A DNA stretch of 64,000 nt from Zhongshania sp. R06B22 (lineage in GTDB: Bacteria > Pseudomonadota > Gammaproteobacteria > Pseudomonadales > Spongiibacteraceae). Location of the stretch: contig NZ_JBFRYB010000002.1 of the NCBI RefSeq assembly GCF_040892595.1, positions 62,001 to 126,000 on the forward strand, given 5' to 3'. The notes beneath the pieces are model-generated. The model was not told where the DNA came from, did no database searches, and saw nothing but the letters and a program-made list of their open reading frames with translations. Of the stretch, positions 18,261 to 27,097 are shown piece by piece (the stretch's first letter is position 1; each line of letters begins with the position of its first letter). The translations under genes and the position numbers were made by a program.

Positions 18261-18808
18261 AGTCATACCGCGCAGCTTGCCAACTATCTTGTTAGGGCGT
18301 AGACGCTTGGCATACAGCCTTATTCCTTAAAAAATGCCAACCGACAATAGTGAGCTAATGGTCGCTATTGTCTGCTTACACGCTAGCTCGACTCTCTAAA
18401 CTATCTCGTTCATAGAAACCTTAAATAGCAAAAAATAAGCTCTTTTGGAGCCTGATTTTTGATTCTTTGGGTTTGGCTTTCATCGACTGCCTTTGCCTCC
18501 TCCACACTAAATTCAAATTCTCAGTGCCGTAGTGTTAAATTAAGGTATTCGGCCGGGTATCTTTTTGCTTATTTAAGTGCGCTCTCAAGCTAGGTTCCTC
18601 CTCTCTTGAGCGCGTATTTCGCCTCTTTTTAGGCTACCTTAGTTTCAACTGTAGTTCTGTAAATAAGCGGGGTATTTAGGTTATGGTATGTGAGTGTCGC
18701 GTGAGTCTGTCTATACCCGCAAGCTATTGAGGTTTCGACAGGCAGCTGTTCCGCAGGAAAAGACTAACAATAATGAAATCCAAGCGATAAATCGAGGAAA
18801 TGTATCAA
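18261..18808. other. Gene-free stretch with imperfect hairpin
   Basis: 548 nt without a coding frame. An imperfect hairpin GCGCTC-TC-AAG (18579-18589) with CTTGAGCGC (18605-18613) has a T-rich tail (CTCTTTTTAGG about 12 nt later). The GAGGA ribosome site of the aldehyde dehydrogenase is at 18794-18798. Confidence 0.4.
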
Positions 18809-20242
18809 ATGCGTAATTACCTGAATTTTTACATTAATGGCGAGTGGATAGCCCCCAGTGGCGTGCCATCATTGGACGTCATTGACCCTAACACTGAAGA
18901 AGTAGCCGGTGTTATTTCACTTGGCAATCACACACATGTCGATCAGGCAGTCGCTGCGGCAAAACACGCCTTTGCAGAATGGTCGCTTACCACGCCGGCG
19001 CAAAGGGTCGCGATACTAGAGCGTGTCTGCGAAGTTTACGGTGCTCGTATGCAAGATATCGCGGAGGCGATCAATGAGGAGATGGGCGCGCCGCTGACTA
19101 GCCTTGCGATAGAAGCGCAGGCTCCCATGGGCTTGGGTCATTTCATGACGACCACGGAAATTTTGAAGAACTACGCGTTTGAAGAGAAAAAAGGTACTAC
19201 AACCATCTTGCGCGAGCCGGCTGGGGTGGTGGCAATGATTACACCGTGGAATTGGCCGATGAACCAAATGGCCTGCAAGGTGGCGCCAGCATTGGCGGCT
19301 GGCTGCACTATGGTGTTAAAGCCCAGTGAAGTTGCGCCGTTTTCTGCTTATTTACTTGCCGAAATCCTTCATGAAGCGGGCGTGCCGCCGGGGGTGTTTA
19401 ATTTGGTGAATGGCGATGGACCGGGCGTTGGTTCCTATTTGACGGCCCACCCCGATATTGATCTTGTTTCTTTTACCGGTTCAAGCCGGGCGGGCAAGAT
19501 GATCGTCAAGGCGGCTGCGGACACTCTAAAAAATGTGTCACTGGAGCTCGGCGGTAAATCCGCCAATATCATTCTTGAAGATGCAGATATGCAAGAGGCC
19601 ATCACGAATAGTGTCGCCACGATGATGATGAACACCGGTCAGAGCTGCAATGCGCCTTCGCGGATGTTAGTGCCGAAATCGAGCTTGGCGAAGGCCGAAG
19701 ATATAGCTCGCAAGGCTTGTGAAGGTATTGTGGTGGGTGACTCCCGTGCAGCAAACACCACGATGGGACCGCTAGCGAGCAAAATGCAGTTTGAAAAGGT
19801 GCAGGGGCTCATTGGCACCGGCATAGATGAAGGCGCGAAGCTAGTTTGTGGTGGACCAGGCTTGCCCGATGGTATTGGCAAAGGCTATTTCACACGAGCA
19901 ACCGTATTTAGTGACGTTAATAATCAGATGACTATAGCCAGAGAGGAAATCTTTGGGCCAGTGCTGTGCATCATTCCCTACGAAAACGAGGAAGAAGCCA
20001 TCGCCATCGCTAACGATACGCCTTACGGTTTATCGGGTTATGTTTTCTCAGGCGATCATGACAGAGCGAGTCGAGTGGCGCGTCGCTTGCGTACCGGTGC
20101 TGTCCATTTGAATGGCGCTCCCGTAGATTTAGAGGCCCCGTTTGGTGGCTACAAGCAATCAGGTATGGGGCGTGAGTGGGGCGTGCACGGCTTTGAAGAG
20201 TTTCTTGAAGTAAAAGCGGTTATGGGAGACAACGCAGCCTAA
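18809..20242 (+). CDS. NAD(P)-dependent aldehyde dehydrogenase
   Basis: About 477 residues, normal for the family. Cofactor-fold motif ITPWNWPMNQ, FTGSSRAGK, catalytic Glu in LELGGKSA and catalytic Cys in TGQSCNAP, then EEIFGPVL and PFGGYKQSG. Oxidises an aldehyde to an acid. Start set at the second ATG (18809) because GAGGA is 10 nt before it and only 1 nt before the first ATG (18800). It stands alone between two gene-free stretches, but its position after the carotenoid oxygenase unit and CYP153 makes it a plausible sink for aldehydes from either; that link is inference. Confidence 0.92.
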   Translation: MRNYLNFYINGEWIAPSGVPSLDVIDPNTEEVAGVISLGNHTHVDQAVAAAKHAFAEWSLTTPAQRVAILERVCEVYGARMQDIAEAINEEMGAPLTSLAIEAQAPMGLGHFMTTTEILKNYAFEEKKGTTTILREPAGVVAMITPWNWPMNQMACKVAPALAAGCTMVLKPSEVAPFSAYLLAEILHEAGVPPGVFNLVNGDGPGVGSYLTAHPDIDLVSFTGSSRAGKMIVKAAADTLKNVSLELGGKSANIILEDADMQEAITNSVATMMMNTGQSCNAPSRMLVPKSSLAKAEDIARKACEGIVVGDSRAANTTMGPLASKMQFEKVQGLIGTGIDEGAKLVCGGPGLPDGIGKGYFTRATVFSDVNNQMTIAREEIFGPVLCIIPYENEEEAIAIANDTPYGLSGYVFSGDHDRASRVARRLRTGAVHLNGAPVDLEAPFGGYKQSGMGREWGVHGFEEFLEVKAVMGDNAA

Positions 20243-20507
20243 AGCTCGCCTTCTGATTTGCTGAGGATTTAATGAGCCTCGGCCTCGATTGCTGCGGCGT
20301 TGGTCTGACGCCGTGATTGCTGTCTTGCCGTGGCAATAAACATATTGCTTCGGCTTGCTCCAGTGCTTAGCTTGTTTGCATGCAGGCTAACTTTGAGTAG
20401 TAATCGTGATAGCCGCGAATATTGATCATCATTGGGGGGGAGTGGCGCACTAGCGAATGTTGCTCCCGCGCCCTCACTATAGCGGCACTAAACGAAGAAG
20501 CTAATCG

Positions 20508-20642
20508 TATTAATAAAATTGATTTGCCGGTATTGGCTGTAATCAAATGAATACTTTTTGTCGGCTAGAGCATATTAATAAAATTCATTTTCGCTAAGCC
20601 CGCTGCTAGTATTAAGCTATAAAAATATTCAATAAAATTTAT
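20508..20642. repeat. Three A/T-rich direct repeats upstream of acyl-CoA ligase
   Basis: Copies TATTAATAAAATTGATT (20508-20524), TATTAATAAAATTCATT (20573-20589) and the diverged TATTCAATAAAATTTAT (20626-20642), starting 65 and 53 nt apart. The last ends 78 nt before the acyl-CoA ligase ATG. Spacings near whole helical turns suggest a multi-site operator. The rest of 20243-20720 holds no gene. Confidence 0.5.
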
Positions 20643-20720
20643 GCTGCAAAACATCAATAATGCTTCATATTTTATACTTTAGAATAGCTGCTAAAAATAA
20701 TGTATTTAGGAAATTAAACT

Positions 20721-22277
20721 ATGTCGATTTCATTACAGAGAATGATGGAGCGCGCCGCGCGGACCAATCCCAACGGTGACTGCGTCGTATTTCAGGGGCA
20801 AAGCCGCAGCTGGAAGCAGGTGCAAGAGCGGGTTGCACGACTCGCTGGCGCGTTGCAGGCTTTAAATCTTGATGAGGGCGATCGGGTGGCGATTCTCAGT
20901 TTGAATTGCGCCAACTACTACGAGGGACTCTTTACAGTGCCCTGGGCGGGCTATTGTGTGGTGCCGCTAAATACCCGTTGGGCGCTGCCAGAGAACGAAT
21001 ACGCACTTGGTGATTCTGGTGCAAAAGTTATTTTATTTGACGATGCATTTGCGGCTCAGGTGAAAGAGTTACTTGAATCGGTGGCTGGCTTAACTCACGC
21101 AATATACATTGGTGGTGGTGAATGCCCTGATTGGGCCTTAGATGTTGAGAAGCTGATAGAGACCTCGGCGCCAGTCGCTGCAAGTGCTCGGGGTGGCGAA
21201 GAGATGGCCGGTATTTTCTACACCGGCGGGACTACTGGGTTTCCGAAAGGGGTGATGCAGTCGCATCTGGCAATTTGGGCGAGTGCAGTCTCGGCCCTGC
21301 CCGCTTTTGGCTTGGGGCGCCATTCTCGCTATTTGCACGCTGCGCCGATGTTCCATATGGCTGACTTGGTCGGCAGCATGGGAGCGATCTTAACCTGTAG
21401 CGCCAACGTTATTTTACAAGCCTTCGATCCGGCAAAGTTTCTCGAGCTTGTTGAGAAAGAGCGCGTTACCCACTCTCTAATTGTACCGGCGATGATCAAG
21501 ATGGTCTTAAATCATCCTGATGTGGCGACCACTGATATCTCCTCGCTGGAAATGGTCATGTACGGCGCATCGCCGATGCCTGCCGCAACATTGGAGAAGT
21601 TTATGCGCGTCTGGCCAAATGTCAGTTTGGCGCAGGCCTATGGCCAAACTGAGTTGGCGCCTATTGCCACGATTTTACCTCCCGAAGACCATGCCCCGGG
21701 AAGTGAGTTTCTGCGCTCTGCGGGTCGTCCGACCAGTATCAGTGATATTCGCTGCATAAACGAGGATGGCATTGATTGTGAATTAGGTGAGCCAGGTGAA
21801 ATACTCGTTCGCGGCCCGCAGGCCATGATGGGTTATTGGAAGCAGCCTGAGCAGACTGAGAAGGCACTCAAAGATGGTTGGGTTTACACCGGTGATGCGG
21901 GTTATTTTACCGATACCGGCCATCTGTATATTGTCGACCGGGTTAAGGACATGGTGATCACTGGTGGTGAGAACGTCTTTACCACCGAGGTTGAAAATGC
22001 GGTGATGAGCCATGACGCTGTGCAAGATGTTGCAGTAATTGGCATTCCATCTGAAGAGTGGGGCGAGACGGTTCATGCCATTGTTATTTTGGCGCCGGAT
22101 ATGCAGGCCACGGAAGATGAGATCAAAGCTCACTGCCGGGGTATTATTGCAGGATACAAACTGCCAAAAAGTGTGCAATTCCGCTCTGAACCGATGCCCT
22201 TGTCGGGTGCCGGCAAGGTATTGAAAACTGAGTTGCGCAAGCCTTTTTGGGAGGGGCAGGCACGGCAGATTAGCTAA
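20721..22277 (+). CDS. Acyl-CoA synthetase (AMP-forming), long-chain type
   Basis: 518 residues of the ANL superfamily; activates a carboxylic acid to its CoA thioester through an acyl-AMP. The P-loop-like core is FYTGGTTGFPKGV (about 170), then YGASPMPA, AYGQTELAP, the hinge VDRVKDM and the C-terminal catalytic Lys region AGKVLKTELRK. Ribosome site AGGA is 11 nt before the ATG. Upstream lies a region with three direct repeats. Closely similar in layout to the second ligase at 28240, down to the FW or HW-E-G ending, so the two may share substrates of related shape. Confidence 0.9.
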   Translation: MSISLQRMMERAARTNPNGDCVVFQGQSRSWKQVQERVARLAGALQALNLDEGDRVAILSLNCANYYEGLFTVPWAGYCVVPLNTRWALPENEYALGDSGAKVILFDDAFAAQVKELLESVAGLTHAIYIGGGECPDWALDVEKLIETSAPVAASARGGEEMAGIFYTGGTTGFPKGVMQSHLAIWASAVSALPAFGLGRHSRYLHAAPMFHMADLVGSMGAILTCSANVILQAFDPAKFLELVEKERVTHSLIVPAMIKMVLNHPDVATTDISSLEMVMYGASPMPAATLEKFMRVWPNVSLAQAYGQTELAPIATILPPEDHAPGSEFLRSAGRPTSISDIRCINEDGIDCELGEPGEILVRGPQAMMGYWKQPEQTEKALKDGWVYTGDAGYFTDTGHLYIVDRVKDMVITGGENVFTTEVENAVMSHDAVQDVAVIGIPSEEWGETVHAIVILAPDMQATEDEIKAHCRGIIAGYKLPKSVQFRSEPMPLSGAGKVLKTELRKPFWEGQARQIS

Positions 22278-22290
22278 CTTTTGGCTGAGG

Positions 22291-22321
22291 GCAAGGTGAG
22301 CTGCTTTGCGGTTCACTTTGC
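22291..22321 (+). terminator. Possible terminator after acyl-CoA ligase
   Basis: GCAAGGTGA (22291-22299) pairs with TCACTTTGC (22313-22321) with one wobble, 13 nt after the stop; no T run. The remaining gene-free stretch to 22763 shows nothing else recognisable. Confidence 0.35.
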
Positions 22322-22763
22322 TTGCTCTGCGTTACAGCGCATCGCCCAGTCAAATCATTTTTGCGTTTGGCCAAGCAAGACCATTTCTGATTTGGATAGT
22401 ATAGTTAGCTCACACTCCTTTAATATCTAGCTCGGACGCACACGCGTTAATCGCCGGGTAGCGTGTGTTTATCTCCACAAAAACGACGTGCGATATAGCG
22501 CGCGTGTTGCGCTGTATTTACTGGGTGTTGACGCTAGCCAAGTTGCTAGGCAGGCTTTCCTTAATGGCTATGGTTTGGCTATAGATCGGGCATTTCGTGG
22601 CCATTGCCTAGGCTAATTTCCTATTAAACTTGACCTCATTCCTTAGATCGGCCAGTCTTCTTGGCTGCGGTATCACGGCCCTCGTTTTCGATTGTCACTA
22701 TGTTACATTCAGGCCTGTATGCTCCGTAAATAAAATCGGGCTGAGAGTGGAATTACAACAATC

Positions 22764-25475
22764 ATGTCAGTAAGTAGGCACTTTCAAATAATCACTACCA
22801 AGACGCTTCCCCCGCAAAAGCGAGGCAAGCAAGTTGTGCGGCATAATGAAGCGGAACTGCTAAAGCAAATTACCGAGGCGCGCCTGTCCAGTGTTGTTGC
22901 GCCGCCTGGCTTCGGAAAAACCAACATCCTCTCCCGCTCTTTCAGGCATCTTCATGCCCTAGGTTACCTCGTCGCATGGGTAAGCTTTGACGCCCAAGAC
23001 AACCAGTTTTATCGCTTTCTGTCCTATGTCTTGGCGTCGCTCCACCAGAGTAATGCCTTGAAGCGAGAGTGGCGCGAGCTATTGGTGGAGACCTCCCCAG
23101 AGGATCAAGGTGACCATTTACTGTCCAGTTTGATTGAGGTCTTATCCGATAGCGACAATGATTTATATCTCATCCTTGACGATTTCCATCATATTCGCGA
23201 TCGTCAAATCCACGACTTCCTCAAGCGTCTAACAGATTACGCGCCGTCTAATTTCCATCTCATTATTGGTTCGCGCCGGCGTTTGGAAATCGGTTTTTAT
23301 CGCAGCGTTCAAAACGGTCTGTATGCAGAGATTGGTGCTAGTCAATTGCAACTGAATTTGGCAGATACACAGTATTTCTTTAGGGAGTGCTGTGACATGG
23401 AGTTGTCTCCCGCCGACGTCGAGCGTTGGCATCGTGACACCGAGGGTTGGGTCTTCCCTCTGAAGCTGGCCAGTATCTCCATTAAGCAGCGACCGGGTTT
23501 CGCCCTCGGTGAGTTTTTACTTAAAGATCGAGGTATTTCTGAGTATTTAAGCGATGAAATTCTCGAAGATATGCCCAAGCCCTTCGCTAATTTTGTTATG
23601 GCGATGGCGGTGCCAGATATCTTTTGCAGTGACACCTGTGGCTATATTGCCGGAGTGGATAATCCTGCGTATTTTCTTGATCAAATGCTAGCTCAAAATC
23701 TTTTTATTGAAAGGCTGACCAGCGAAGGTGAGTGGTTCCAGCTGCATCCGTTTTTTCGTAGTTACTTGGAGTCGCGCTTACACAAAGAGGCGCCAGGCTT
23801 GCTGGTTAGCTTACATCGCAAAGCGCGGGAATGGTTTGAGCAAAATAATATGCCGAGTTTTGCCATAAAGCATGCTATCGATGCCGGCGATAGTAAGTTC
23901 TTGGGCGCCTTGTTAGAAAAGAGCTGTTACGACTTATTATTTAATGGTCAGTACATGGAGTTGGTGGGCTGGGCTCAGTTACTGGGTGATGAAGATGTTC
24001 GCTCCAGGCCCAAGTTGTGCTTCGCCGTGGCCTTTAACTATATTCTTATGCATCAGTTTAGCGAGGGGCGTCGGCTCATCGCGTCATTGACAGATTCCGC
24101 CAAGTTCCGTCGTCAATTGGGGGAGTTCAGTGATGGCTTGCCAGTACTGCTTGGGGTGGATGCCGTATTTCGCGATGACGTCAAAGCTGCGATGGAACAC
24201 TGTCAGGGTTGGCTTAGTTCCGTGCACTCGCCCGGAAAAACCCTGCCTCTTTTACTTATTACAGGCTGTAATGTGCTTAGTTATTGCATGTTGTACGAGG
24301 GCCGCTTTGCCGAGGGGTTGGATGTACAGGTGTCGTGGAAGGCGGTGCCTGAGAGTGAGGCTCCGGCCTACGGCATCACTTGCGCCCATTGTCTTGAAGG
24401 CTTGATTTACCTGCATATGGGCGACGTTGATGCGGCCGAGCGCAGCTTTGTTAAGGCTAAGAGGGTTGCGGTAGATAAATTAGGTGAATTCTCTATCTAT
24501 TCATCCTTTGCAACAGCATTCCATGCAGAGATACGCTACCAGCAAGGAGACGCCCGTTTCTTGTTGGAAGAAGTGCTGCCAAGCCTAGATACCATTAGTA
24601 AGATTGGTCTGGTCGATTCCTTGATCCATTCATTCCCCCTGGTCGCATCCGTACTGCATCTTCAGGGTCGTAGTGTTGAGGCCAATGATATTCTTGATAG
24701 GGCTGAATCTCTCGCGAGGTTGTGTGATTGGCCTCGCTTGGCGCTGGCGTCTATGCATCAAAAATTGCGGTTTGCTATTGCGGGGCGCGCCTCGGTTGAT
24801 AGGCAGTTGATCAATACCAAGGTTGAAAAAATAGAAGCTGACAACGTCGGTCGCCTGAATATCAGCGCCCAGTATTATCTGGGAATGATAAAAGCAGAGA
24901 GTCGGGCAGCTATTGGCCAGTACGCCGAAGCGATTGAGTTGGCGGCGTCGCTGCATCAATTATTAGTGGCTAAGGGGTTTGTATACCTAGGATTTTTGAC
25001 GAATGTCCGCTTGGCTTTCTTTTATGGCGCCAGTGGGGATTCCGTAAGAGCTATCGATATATTGACTGAGTGTCTGGATTTTGCGGTTCGAGATAAACTG
25101 ATTCAAGTCTTTGTCGATGTTAGCTATATATATCCCGGCCTTATTAATGAGAGTCGTGACGTACTGACAAGTACGGATCATGCCAATCTATTGCTTGCCA
25201 TAAGTGATCAGATTGGCAGCCACGGCGAAAGCAAGGGTGATGTGCGTTCTATTATAGCGGCAAGCAGTCTTGAGCTTGAGCTCAATATTAGTGAGCGCGA
25301 AATGCAAATTCTCGAGCTACTGGGTCAAGGTTTGACGAGTAAGCATATCGCCCGCTCGCTGAGTATTGGGCAAGAAACCGTTAAGTGGCACATAAAAAAT
25401 ATATTTGGAAAGTTAGAGGTCAATTCCCGCGTCAGTGCCGTGCAAAAAGGCCGCCGCATAGGGCTTATTGCCTAG
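22764..25475 (+). CDS. MalT-like LuxR-family regulator (STAND ATPase)
   Basis: 903 residues. N-terminal NTPase with Walker A PPGFGKT (near residue 48) and a Walker-B-like run YLILDDFHH; a winged-helix region; a long alpha-helical TPR-like sensor middle (about 350-800); and a C-terminal LuxR domain (about 835-900) with ISEREMQILELLGQGLTSKHIARSL and TVKWHIKNIFGKL. MalT-type proteins oligomerise upon binding ATP plus an inducer and activate catabolic operons. It lies alone, same strand, between the ligase at 20721 and the acyl-CoA dehydrogenase operon at 25772, so these are its likely targets (inference). Length matches the family. Confidence 0.9.
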   Translation: MSVSRHFQIITTKTLPPQKRGKQVVRHNEAELLKQITEARLSSVVAPPGFGKTNILSRSFRHLHALGYLVAWVSFDAQDNQFYRFLSYVLASLHQSNALKREWRELLVETSPEDQGDHLLSSLIEVLSDSDNDLYLILDDFHHIRDRQIHDFLKRLTDYAPSNFHLIIGSRRRLEIGFYRSVQNGLYAEIGASQLQLNLADTQYFFRECCDMELSPADVERWHRDTEGWVFPLKLASISIKQRPGFALGEFLLKDRGISEYLSDEILEDMPKPFANFVMAMAVPDIFCSDTCGYIAGVDNPAYFLDQMLAQNLFIERLTSEGEWFQLHPFFRSYLESRLHKEAPGLLVSLHRKAREWFEQNNMPSFAIKHAIDAGDSKFLGALLEKSCYDLLFNGQYMELVGWAQLLGDEDVRSRPKLCFAVAFNYILMHQFSEGRRLIASLTDSAKFRRQLGEFSDGLPVLLGVDAVFRDDVKAAMEHCQGWLSSVHSPGKTLPLLLITGCNVLSYCMLYEGRFAEGLDVQVSWKAVPESEAPAYGITCAHCLEGLIYLHMGDVDAAERSFVKAKRVAVDKLGEFSIYSSFATAFHAEIRYQQGDARFLLEEVLPSLDTISKIGLVDSLIHSFPLVASVLHLQGRSVEANDILDRAESLARLCDWPRLALASMHQKLRFAIAGRASVDRQLINTKVEKIEADNVGRLNISAQYYLGMIKAESRAAIGQYAEAIELAASLHQLLVAKGFVYLGFLTNVRLAFFYGASGDSVRAIDILTECLDFAVRDKLIQVFVDVSYIYPGLINESRDVLTSTDHANLLLAISDQIGSHGESKGDVRSIIAASSLELELNISEREMQILELLGQGLTSKHIARSLSIGQETVKWHIKNIFGKLEVNSRVSAVQKGRRIGLIA

Positions 25476-25590
25476 TATTATGCCATTCACTAGCAGCTAT
25501 CCCTGGAAAGAATTAGTGCCATTATCTTCGTCTTAGTTCTATATCGTTAAATCGCCAACGGTTCCCGCGTCTCCTCTATATTTGATTTAG

Positions 25591-25609
25591 CCCCCCCCCT
25601 CTCCCCCCC
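25591..25609. repeat. Poly-C tracts upstream of acyl-CoA dehydrogenase
   Basis: C9 at 25591-25599, then T-C-T and C7 at 25603-25609; the second tract can pair imperfectly with TGGTGGG at 25615-25621. Located 163 nt before the dehydrogenase ATG, in otherwise unremarkable intergenic DNA. Confidence 0.7.
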
Positions 25610-25771
25610 ATTAGTGGTGGGTAATTTCCTGGCAGACTCTATAGCCTAGAAGCTCATAATTTTCGGTCTTGATGATCAGGGCCGGCGGCAAGCGGTCTGC
25701 GATTTTCAAACATAATATTAAATGTATGTCGGCTCGCACGAGAGATTGAACTCTAATAACGAGGAAGAAAA

Positions 25772-27058
25772 ATGTTCACCTTTGATAAGTTAGGATTGCC
25801 CGTCTTAGGGCTGCGTGGGCTTGAAGCTGACCTTTCAGAAGAAGAAAGAGCGATACAAGAAAACGTACACCGATTTGCCCGCGATGTAATGAGGCCGATT
25901 GGTAAAAAATTAGATGCGATGACGCCGGAAGAGGTGGTCGCAGAGGGATCGCCGCTGCACGACTATATGGCCCAAATGTATGCGAGCGGAATTTTAGATT
26001 TAGGTGCGCTCGACAGTATGAGTGATCTCGAAAAAAGTCGTATTTTCCCCCTTATCTTTGAAGAGCTTGGCTGGGGTGACTCGGGTCTAGCGATTGCTAC
26101 GCTTGCATCAGCTATTCCTGCATTTACCGCCTATGGCACTGGCGATCCAGAAATTATTGAGCGTTTTGGGAGTCTGCCGGGTTGTTGGTTGGCTACTCAG
26201 CCTGATAAGGGCAGTGAGATCGTCGATATGGATGCCACCAATGTCCATCCTGGCACACAGCAGCTGAAGGGCAACCTTAGTGTTCGTAAAGACGGCAATG
26301 AATATGTAATTAACGGTCAGTCATCCGCGTGGGTGTCATACGGTCCGTTGGCGCAGACGGCAATGGCCTATCTGCCTTGTGACTATGGTGACGGCTTGTT
26401 TAAGGAAGGCACTCAGGGCTTGAACTGGGTAGGTATTATGATTCCCTTGGATTCGCCCGGCGTTTCTAGGGGTAAGCCGCTGGATAAAATTGGGCAGCGC
26501 GCACTGCCCCAGGGTGGATTGTTTTTTGACGACGTTCGTATACCGGAAAAATATGCCATCGCCACCGGCGACAAAGCCGTAGGTCAGATGATGGGAACGC
26601 TAACCTTTGCCAATATGGAAATGGCCGCCACGTTTACCGGCGTGGCCAGAGCTGCCTTCGAGCATGCTCTTGATTACGTTCATGAGCGTAAACAAGGTGG
26701 TACGGCAATCATTAATCATCAATCAGTACAGACTCGAATCTTTTCCTTGTGGCAAAAAGTTGAAGCCAGCCGCGCTTTGTCAAAGCATGTTTTCAGTTAT
26801 AACTATGCATCACACGGCCCTCATGTCTTGGCGTCGGTGACCTCTAAAACCTTCGTTACTGATACGGCATTTCAAGTGACCAGTGATGCGCTGCAATTGT
26901 TTGGTGGCAACGGTTTAACCAAAGAATATCCCATGGAAAAAATCATGCGCGATGCCCGCGCGGCAATGATTGAAGATGGAGAGAATACCGTCCTTGGCCT
27001 GAAAGGGGTTACATGGCTGACTCGTTGGTATCAGGATAAACACAATATTTCAGTCTAA
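25772..27058 (+). CDS. Acyl-CoA dehydrogenase with atypical catalytic region
   Basis: 428 residues, FAD enzyme introducing a 2,3 double bond in an acyl-CoA. Family folds are evident: LATQPDKGSE, YVINGQSSAWVS, FDDVRIPE, LFGGNGLTKEYPMEKIMRDARA. The segment where medium-chain enzymes carry the catalytic Glu (IYEGT) reads I400-E401-D402-G403-E404, so Asp, or a shifted Glu, would have to act; the family branch may use a different base. GAGGA stands 9 nt before the ATG. First gene of a three-gene operon (gaps 39 and 35 nt) with a reductase-like protein and an acyl-CoA ligase. Confidence 0.88.
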   Translation: MFTFDKLGLPVLGLRGLEADLSEEERAIQENVHRFARDVMRPIGKKLDAMTPEEVVAEGSPLHDYMAQMYASGILDLGALDSMSDLEKSRIFPLIFEELGWGDSGLAIATLASAIPAFTAYGTGDPEIIERFGSLPGCWLATQPDKGSEIVDMDATNVHPGTQQLKGNLSVRKDGNEYVINGQSSAWVSYGPLAQTAMAYLPCDYGDGLFKEGTQGLNWVGIMIPLDSPGVSRGKPLDKIGQRALPQGGLFFDDVRIPEKYAIATGDKAVGQMMGTLTFANMEMAATFTGVARAAFEHALDYVHERKQGGTAIINHQSVQTRIFSLWQKVEASRALSKHVFSYNYASHGPHVLASVTSKTFVTDTAFQVTSDALQLFGGNGLTKEYPMEKIMRDARAAMIEDGENTVLGLKGVTWLTRWYQDKHNISV

Positions 27059-27097
27059 TAAAAGACGCTAATAATTTAATAAATGAGGAGTGTAGAA

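Noticed and set aside
21783..22316. 177-codon frame antisense to the acyl-CoA ligase
   Set aside because: Shadow of the ligase gene; no motif or ribosome site.
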